The position numbers and the translations under genes are program-made. A model generated the notes under the pieces. The model saw only the letters and a program-made list of their open reading frames with translations, was not told where the DNA came from and ran no database searches. A stretch of DNA of 7,129 nucleotides. It comes from DASVDK01 sp036381125 [NCBI: Thermodesulfobacteriota bacterium]. GTDB lineage: Bacteria; DASVDK01. Below, one piece after another: positions 1-4,174 of this stretch. The DNA lies in assembly GCA_036381125.1 (NCBI GenBank), contig DASVDK010000367.1:1-7129 (forward strand), in the 5' to 3' direction. Numbering within the stretch: position 1 is the first letter of the stretch; every line of letters begins with the position of its first letter.

Positions 1-1
1 G

Positions 2-919
2 GGCGAGACGCTCGCCCGGACGCGCGCGCTCGAGGACGAGCTGGCGTTGCAGCGCCGGGCCCTCGAGGCGCGGGCCGTGGCCCTCTACAAGCTCGGCCCG
101 CTCGGTCCGGTCCAGGCGCTCCTGTCGGCCAGCTCGCTCGCCGATCTGGCGAAGCGCGCGCGGTACCTGCGCGCGGTGCTCGAGGCCGACCGCGAGCAGG
201 TGCGCCGCTACGAGGCCGGCCGCGCGGCGCTCCGGCGCGAGACCGCGGCGCTCGCCGCCCAGGAGAGGGAGCTGGCGGCGCTGACCCGCCGGCAGCGCGA
301 CCTCGCCGATCGGCTCGAGGCCGAGCAGGCGGCGCGCCGCGACCTGCTCCGTGCGATCCAGGACGAGCAGAGCCTGGCGGCTGCGGCGGCCGAGGAGTTG
401 CAAGCAGCGGCCGAGGCGCTCAAGGCGCTGCTCGCCCGGCTCGAGGCCGAGGCGGTGGCCCGCGCGCTCCAGGGCGAGCAGGCCCGACCGGCCGGCGGGT
501 TCGCCGCTGCCCGGGGGCGTCTCGCCCTGCCGGTCGCGGGGGAGATCGTCACCCCCTTCGGGCCGCGCGAGCACCCGCGCTTCCGGACGGTGACGGTCAG
601 CAACGGGATCGAGATTCGGGCCCCGGCCGGCGCCGACGTGCGGGCGGTGGCCGACGGTCGGGTGGTGTTTGCCGGATGGTTCCGGGGCTATGGTAAGATG
701 CTGATCCTCGATCACGGAGACCAGTTCTATACCCTTTACGCGCACGCCGCGGAGTTGTACAAGGCGGTAGGCGAGGCGGTTCGGCAGGGCGACAGGGTGG
801 CCTCGGTAGGCGACACCGGCACCCTCGGCGACCCCGTCCTCTATTTCGAGATCCGGCAGGCCGGCAAGCCGCTCGATCCAGCCGAATGGCTCTCGACGGC
901 CGAGGCCAGGCGCCAGTAG
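2..919 (+). CDS. envC: EnvC-like murein hydrolase activator (degenerate LytM/M23), 5'-truncated by window edge
   Basis: The last 305 codons are visible; the frame is open to the window edge, so the true start lies outside. TTG at 47 and later in-frame starts are internal. Residues 1 to about 150 form a long Ala/Glu/Arg/Leu-rich coiled coil. Residues about 165-300 form a LytM (M23) domain. In active M23 enzymes zinc is held by HxxxD and the first His of HxH. Here the first motif reads N201-G-I-E204 and the last reads V279-L-Y-F-E; only the His of the LYAH motif (H248) remains. This loss of ligands is characteristic of EnvC, which does not cut peptidoglycan itself but activates periplasmic amidases at the septum under FtsEX control. 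E. coli EnvC has about 419 residues, so roughly the signal peptide and first coiled-coil part are missing. ftsE/ftsX just upstream is an inference. The stop is TAG at 917-919, 35 nt before ctpA, suggesting an operon. Other degenerate M23 proteins remain an alternative. Confidence 0.88.
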   Translation, partial: GETLARTRALEDELALQRRALEARAVALYKLGPLGPVQALLSASSLADLAKRARYLRAVLEADREQVRRYEAGRAALRRETAALAAQERELAALTRRQRDLADRLEAEQAARRDLLRAIQDEQSLAAAAAEELQAAAEALKALLARLEAEAVARALQGEQARPAGGFAAARGRLALPVAGEIVTPFGPREHPRFRTVTVSNGIEIRAPAGADVRAVADGRVVFAGWFRGYGKMLILDHGDQFYTLYAHAAELYKAVGEAVRQGDRVASVGDTGTLGDPVLYFEIRQAGKPLDPAEWLSTAEARRQ

Positions 920-933
920 CACCCCGTCCAGCA

Positions 934-943
934 GGGAGGGAGG
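934..943 (+). promoter_or_regulatory. Ribosome binding site for the S41 protease gene
   Basis: A purine-rich GGGAGGGAGG lies 11 nt before the ATG at 955, between the envC stop and that ATG. It decides the start. The in-frame ATG at 886 lies inside envC, has no purine tract before it, and would add 23 polar residues ahead of an otherwise normal signal sequence. Confidence 0.65.
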
Positions 944-954
944 TCGTCCAGGAC

Positions 955-2349
955 ATGCCCAGCAAGCGGAGCGCTCGCGTCGCCATCGGCGCGCTCATCC
1001 TCATCGTCCTCAGCCTCGTTCTCGGCGGAGGGGCGCTGCAGCGGGTCAACGCCGTCGCCGACAGCCAGTACGAGGATCTCCGCCTGTTCACGGACGTGCT
1101 CGCGCTCATCCAGCGCAACTACGTCGAGAAGCCGGAGAACAAGGAGCTCGTCTACGGCGCGATCAAGGGGATGCTCGAGACGCTCGATCCGCACTCCTCG
1201 TTCATGACCCCCGAGGTCTACCGCGAGATGCAGGTCGAGACGCGCGGGGAGTTCTCGGGCCTCGGCATCGAGATCACGACGAGGGACGACCGCATCGTCG
1301 TCGTGACGCCGATCGAGGACACGCCGGCCTTCAAGGCGGGCATCCTGGCGGGCGACCAGATCATCCGGATCGACGGCAAGTCCACCAAGGGGATGAGCCT
1401 GCCCGACGCCGTCAAGCTCATGCGCGGCCCGCGCGGCAGCGCCGTCAAGATCACCGTGGCGCGCGAGGGGGCCGACGAGCCGATCGACTTCACCATCACG
1501 CGCGCCACCATCGCCGTGAAGAGCGTCAAGGCCAAGCTGCTCGAGCCGGGCCTCGGCTACATCCGCCTCACGCAGTTCCAGGAGCGGACCGCCGACGACC
1601 TCGCGTCGGCCCTCGAGCGGTTCGACAAGGAGCAGATCAAGGGGCTCATCCTCGACCTGCGCAACAACCCCGGCGGGCTCCTCGATCAGGCCGTCAAGGT
1701 GGCCGACTTCTGGATCGACTCCGGCCTCATCGTCTACACCGACGGCCGCATCGAGAACCAGCGCATGGAGTTCCGGGCGACGCGCGACGTCGCGAAGCGC
1801 GACTACAACATCATCGTCCTCGTCAACGAGGGGAGCGCGTCGGCGTCCGAGATCGTCGCCGGCGCCTTGCAGGACACCGGCCGCGCGGTCGTCGTCGGGA
1901 CCCAGACCTTCGGCAAGGGCTCGGTCCAGACCATCATCCCGCTGTCCGACGGCTCGGCGCTCAGGCTCACCACGGCCCGCTACTTCACGCCGAAGGGGCG
2001 GTCGATCCAGGCCAAGGGGATCACGCCGGACATCGTCGTCGAGGCCGGCACGGTCGTCGCGCGCAACGGCGCCGACCGGGGCGTGATCCGCGAGCGGGAC
2101 CTCGAGCGGCACTTCCGCGGCGAGGACGAGACCGAGGCGAAGGACGCCCCGGCCAAGGCGCCGCAGTCGCGCACGCGCGGGCGGGAGGCGTCCGACGACA
2201 AGGCGTCCGACGTGCAGTTCACCCTCGGGGAGCCGGGCAAGGACCTCCAGCTCGACCGAGCCATCGACATGCTCAAGTCCTGGCAGGTCTTCCAGACCCT
2301 CGGCACCAGGCGGGGCACGATGGCCCAGCAGCAGCCCGCCGCCAAGTAG
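955..2349 (+). CDS. ctpA: S41 family carboxyl-terminal processing protease (CtpA/Prc type)
   Basis: 464 residues, complete. A basic start (MPSKRSAR) and hydrophobic stretch at 9-28 form a signal peptide or anchor; AVA at 33-35 is a possible cleavage site, so the enzyme acts in the periplasm. The conserved TLDPHSSFM block precedes a PDZ domain (about 99-170, beginning GEFSGLGIE), which selects substrate C-termini. The S41 core includes DLRNNPGG at 234-241 and the catalytic pair: S296 in GSASASE and K321 in FGKGS. The 25-residue Ser-Lys spacing equals that of E. coli Prc (S430/K455). A highly charged linker (about 388-420) leads to a short helical tail (DLQLDRAIDMLKSW). Proteases of this family trim or degrade periplasmic proteins, including cell-wall hydrolases in several species. 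Lying 35 nt after envC and before a strong terminator, it is probably the last gene of a division/cell-wall operon. The fold and catalytic residues are certain; the substrate is unknown. Confidence 0.95.
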   Translation: MPSKRSARVAIGALILIVLSLVLGGGALQRVNAVADSQYEDLRLFTDVLALIQRNYVEKPENKELVYGAIKGMLETLDPHSSFMTPEVYREMQVETRGEFSGLGIEITTRDDRIVVVTPIEDTPAFKAGILAGDQIIRIDGKSTKGMSLPDAVKLMRGPRGSAVKITVAREGADEPIDFTITRATIAVKSVKAKLLEPGLGYIRLTQFQERTADDLASALERFDKEQIKGLILDLRNNPGGLLDQAVKVADFWIDSGLIVYTDGRIENQRMEFRATRDVAKRDYNIIVLVNEGSASASEIVAGALQDTGRAVVVGTQTFGKGSVQTIIPLSDGSALRLTTARYFTPKGRSIQAKGITPDIVVEAGTVVARNGADRGVIRERDLERHFRGEDETEAKDAPAKAPQSRTRGREASDDKASDVQFTLGEPGKDLQLDRAIDMLKSWQVFQTLGTRRGTMAQQQPAAK

Positions 2350-2373
2350 CCACGCAGACCAGTCGGGCTCGAC

Positions 2374-2411
2374 CCACGCGGCGCCGGAGACCCCGGCGCC
2401 GCGTGGCGTTT
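2374..2411 (+). terminator. Intrinsic terminator after the protease gene
   Basis: A perfect 14-bp inverted repeat (arms 2374-2387 and 2393-2406, loop AGACC) starts 24 nt after the ctpA stop. It is followed by CG and a short T run (2409-2411). The stem is very GC-rich; the T tract is weak, as is common in high-GC genomes. It should separate the envC-ctpA transcript from the TolC-family gene downstream. A purely structural role, such as RNA stabilisation, is possible. Confidence 0.7.
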
Positions 2412-2527
2412 CAGGCCGACGATCCACCCCCTGCGCGCCTTGCGCGCCCTCGTCCCCTGCGGTAGGGCTCTCTGGGTCGCCGCGCGCGGCCCGGCGGGCC
2501 GAGCCGCGGCCGTGCAACCGATCGACC

Positions 2528-2534
2528 GAGGAGG
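2528..2534 (+). promoter_or_regulatory. Ribosome binding site for the TolC-family gene
   Basis: GAGGAGG ends 5 nt before GTG at 2540, a near-ideal Shine-Dalgarno match and spacing. It supports a GTG start. There is no better in-frame start nearby, and the codons after the GTG read directly into a signal peptide. Confidence 0.8.
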
Positions 2535-2539
2535 ACGCC

Positions 2540-3922
2540 GTGGCAGGGGCTCGTGTGAGAATCGTGGTGGGCGTCGTGGCGGTGGCGTTCTGGCAGGCGG
2601 CGTGCGCGGCGTACGCCGGTGAGCCGGGAGGCGAGCCGCCGAAGGTCCTGCGCCTCACGCTCGACGAGGCGGTCCGGCGGGCGGTGCTCGCGAGCGAGGA
2701 GATCGACGCCGCCGAGGCGGGCGTGGACGCGGCCAGGGGGCGCCTTGCGCAGGCGCGCGGCGGGCGCCTGCCGGCCATCGAGGCGACCCTCACGGCAGGG
2801 CCGTCGCCGCGCGCGCGCGGCGACCAGGTGATGTCGCCGGACGACGCCTACCGGTGGGCGATCACCGGCGTCTTCGGACGCGCCGAGGTGAGGGTCATCC
2901 AACCGCTCTACACGTTCGGCAAGATCGCCGCCGGGCAGGCCGCCGCCAGGGCCGGCATCGACGCGGCGCGGGCCGAGCTGCTCGGCAGGGCCGCCGAGAC
3001 GAGCCAGCGGACGATCCAGGCGTACCTCGGGTTGCTCCTGGCACGCGACGCCCTCGGGCTCGTCGCCGAGATCGAGAACGAGGTCGAGAAGGCGCTGGAG
3101 CGCCGGCGGGCGCAGGGCGCCGACGAGGCGGACATCGGTCTGCTCCGCCTCGAGACGTTCGCCGCCGAGGCGGAGCGGGGGCGGGTGGAGGCGGAGGCGG
3201 GCGTCGAGATGGCGCGGGCGGCCCTCGCGCTCCTCGTCGACGCCCCGCCCGGCGTCGTCGTGGAGCCGGCGGAGGAGAGCCTGGCGCGGTCGGCGCCGTC
3301 CGAGGCGCCGCGGCAGGCGCTGGAGGCCTACCTCCGGGACATCGAGAGCCGGCGGCCGGAGTTCGCGCAGCTCAGGGCCGGCATCGCGGGGCGCGAGGCC
3401 GAGGCGGAACTCGCCGCGGCGGAGCGCAAGCCCACCGTCTTCGTCGCGGGCTTCGTCGACGTGACCGGCGCCACGAACCGCGAGCGAATTCACAACCCGT
3501 TCGTCGTCGACCCGCTCGGCCACCAGTTCGCCGGCGCCGTGGTCGGCGTGCGCTGGACGTTCGACTTCGGCCAGGGAGGGAAGGTCTCCGAGGCGCGCGC
3601 CGAGGCGGCCCGCCTCGCCGCCCAGCAGGCAGCCGCGCGGCGCGGCCTCCCGCTCGAGGTGCGGCGCGCCTACATCGATCTCGAGCGGGCGCTCCGCGAG
3701 GCCGACGCGCTCGAGCGGGCCTTCCGTACCGCCAGGCGGTGGACCGCGGCGGCCGCCGCGGCGGCCGACCTCGGGGTGGAGGACGCCTTCCGGGAGTACG
3801 CCCGCCATCGAGCCGACTGGTTCCGGGCGCTCTACAACGTGCGCCTCGCCGAGGCGAACCTCCGGCACGCCGCCGGCCTCGACGCCGAGGCGCTGGCCCC
3901 CCTCGTTCTCGCCAGCAAGTAG
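2540..3922 (+). CDS. TolC-family outer membrane efflux protein
   Basis: 460 residues, complete, GTG start. Residues 1-26 form a signal peptide: an Arg-containing start, a hydrophobic core, and AYA at 24-26 before the likely cut. C22 is preceded by Q-A-A, a poor lipobox, so a lipoprotein is unlikely. Two outer-membrane-efflux repeats follow. Repeat 1, about 39-235, opens with LTLDEAVRRAV and carries QPLYTFGK at 121-128. Repeat 2, about 270-448, carries FDFGQGGKVSEA at 341-352. Long Ala/Glu/Arg helices between the strand segments match the TolC tunnel. Family members form trimeric outer-membrane ducts for type I secretion or for RND and ABC efflux pumps. Length is normal for the family. A terminator upstream and a 190-nt gap suggest its own promoter. 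No membrane-fusion partner lies beside it on this strand; the convergent RND-type gene is the nearest candidate partner, but this is only inference. The cargo cannot be told from the sequence. Confidence 0.9.
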   Translation: MAGARVRIVVGVVAVAFWQAACAAYAGEPGGEPPKVLRLTLDEAVRRAVLASEEIDAAEAGVDAARGRLAQARGGRLPAIEATLTAGPSPRARGDQVMSPDDAYRWAITGVFGRAEVRVIQPLYTFGKIAAGQAAARAGIDAARAELLGRAAETSQRTIQAYLGLLLARDALGLVAEIENEVEKALERRRAQGADEADIGLLRLETFAAEAERGRVEAEAGVEMARAALALLVDAPPGVVVEPAEESLARSAPSEAPRQALEAYLRDIESRRPEFAQLRAGIAGREAEAELAAAERKPTVFVAGFVDVTGATNRERIHNPFVVDPLGHQFAGAVVGVRWTFDFGQGGKVSEARAEAARLAAQQAAARRGLPLEVRRAYIDLERALREADALERAFRTARRWTAAAAAAADLGVEDAFREYARHRADWFRALYNVRLAEANLRHAAGLDAEALAPLVLASK

Positions 3923-3930
3923 CGGGAATG

Positions 3931-4012
3931 CGCCCCGCGAAGCGGGGCCCGGGCGAAGCCCGGAGCGCCGTGACGCGGGTGCGTGGGCGGCACGAGATTA
4001 CAGGAGCCGATG
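3931..4012. repeat. Intergenic tandem repeat, copy 1 (two GAA-loop hairpins)
   Basis: Begins 9 nt after the TolC-family stop. The first 40 nt hold two adjacent hairpins: 7 bp (3932-3938 with 3942-3948) and 6 bp (3949-3954 with 3958-3963), each with a GAA loop closed as GCGAAGC, then GAGCGCCG. A less conserved 42-nt tail contains GGGCGGCACG and GGAGCCGA. The unit recurs 88 nt downstream. Because 88 is not a multiple of 3 and no gene covers it, it is noncoding. It lies between convergent genes, so it may act as a two-way terminator or a REP-like element; no T tract is visible. Confidence 0.75.
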
Positions 4013-4018
4013 CCCCCG

Positions 4019-4100
4019 CACCCCGCGAAGCGGGGCCGGCCCGAAGGGCCGAGCGCCGGCAGAGCGGTCCGCGGGCGGCACGCGGGGACGGGAGCCGACG
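4019..4100. repeat. Intergenic tandem repeat, copy 2 (two GAA-loop hairpins)
   Basis: Aligns without gaps to copy 1 at an offset of 88 nt: 33 of the first 40 positions and 28 of the next 42 agree. The first hairpin is CCCCGC-GAA-GCGGGG (4021-4035). The second is CGGCCC-GAA-GGGCCG (4037-4051). Six of the seven core differences from copy 1 fall in the second stem as three complementary base-pair swaps, so both copies fold the same way. Confidence 0.75.
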
Positions 4101-4106
4101 TGCGAC

Positions 4107-4143
4107 GCGCAAGCGGCCCCGGACCTGAGGCCCGAGCGCGCCG
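4107..4143. repeat. Possible decayed third copy of the intergenic repeat
   Basis: The order GCG-AAGCGG-CCGG-CCCGAGCGC of the repeat core can be followed here with one inserted base and several changes, ending in the conserved GAGCGC at 4134-4139. Neither hairpin is intact. The spacing to copy 2 is about 82-83 nt rather than 88. GC-rich background alone could give part of this match. Confidence 0.35.
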
Positions 4144-4174
4144 ACGCCGGTCCCCCGCCGACCTGGGGTACGCG

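Noticed and set aside
1-17. 7-bp hairpin at the window edge (GGGCGAG / CTCGCCC)
   Set aside because: It lies inside the envC coding frame in an Arg/Ala/Leu-rich coiled coil, where codon bias easily produces such repeats.
886-954. Longer start for the protease at the ATG at 886
   Set aside because: No ribosome binding site, it lies inside envC, and it would put a polar stretch before the signal sequence; the ATG at 955 has a purine-rich site upstream.
2440-2468. Possible promoter for the TolC-family gene: TTGCGC, 17 nt, TAGGGC
   Set aside because: Spacing is right, but both hexamers are weak matches in a GC-rich stretch and the nearby TGCGCGCC direct repeat (2432-2439, 2441-2448) may be chance.
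2487-2501. Small hairpin in the TolC-family leader (6 bp, 3-nt loop)
   Set aside because: Short stem of G and C only; such structures arise often by chance at this base composition, and it lies outside the ribosome binding site.
2603-2611. Lipoprotein reading of the TolC-family signal peptide (C22)
   Set aside because: The residues before the cysteine are Q-A-A, lacking the usual Leu/Val/Ile at -3, and a good signal peptidase I site (AYA) follows at 24-26.
841-2793. 650-codon open frame on the minus strand opposite ctpA
   Set aside because: It overlaps a protein with clear PDZ and S41 catalytic motifs. Its translation is a low-complexity Arg/Asp/Leu/Gly mix with no recognisable domain, as expected opposite a GC-rich gene.
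2411-3868. 485-codon minus-strand open frame opposite the TolC-family gene
   Set aside because: The plus-strand frame has a signal peptide, a ribosome binding site and both TolC-type repeats. The antisense product has no domain and the same GC-driven composition.
2854-4128. 424-codon plus-strand frame across the TolC-family gene and the repeats
   Set aside because: Arg/Gly-rich shadow frame with no domain; it runs through the hairpin repeats, whose 88-nt period would not preserve a reading frame.
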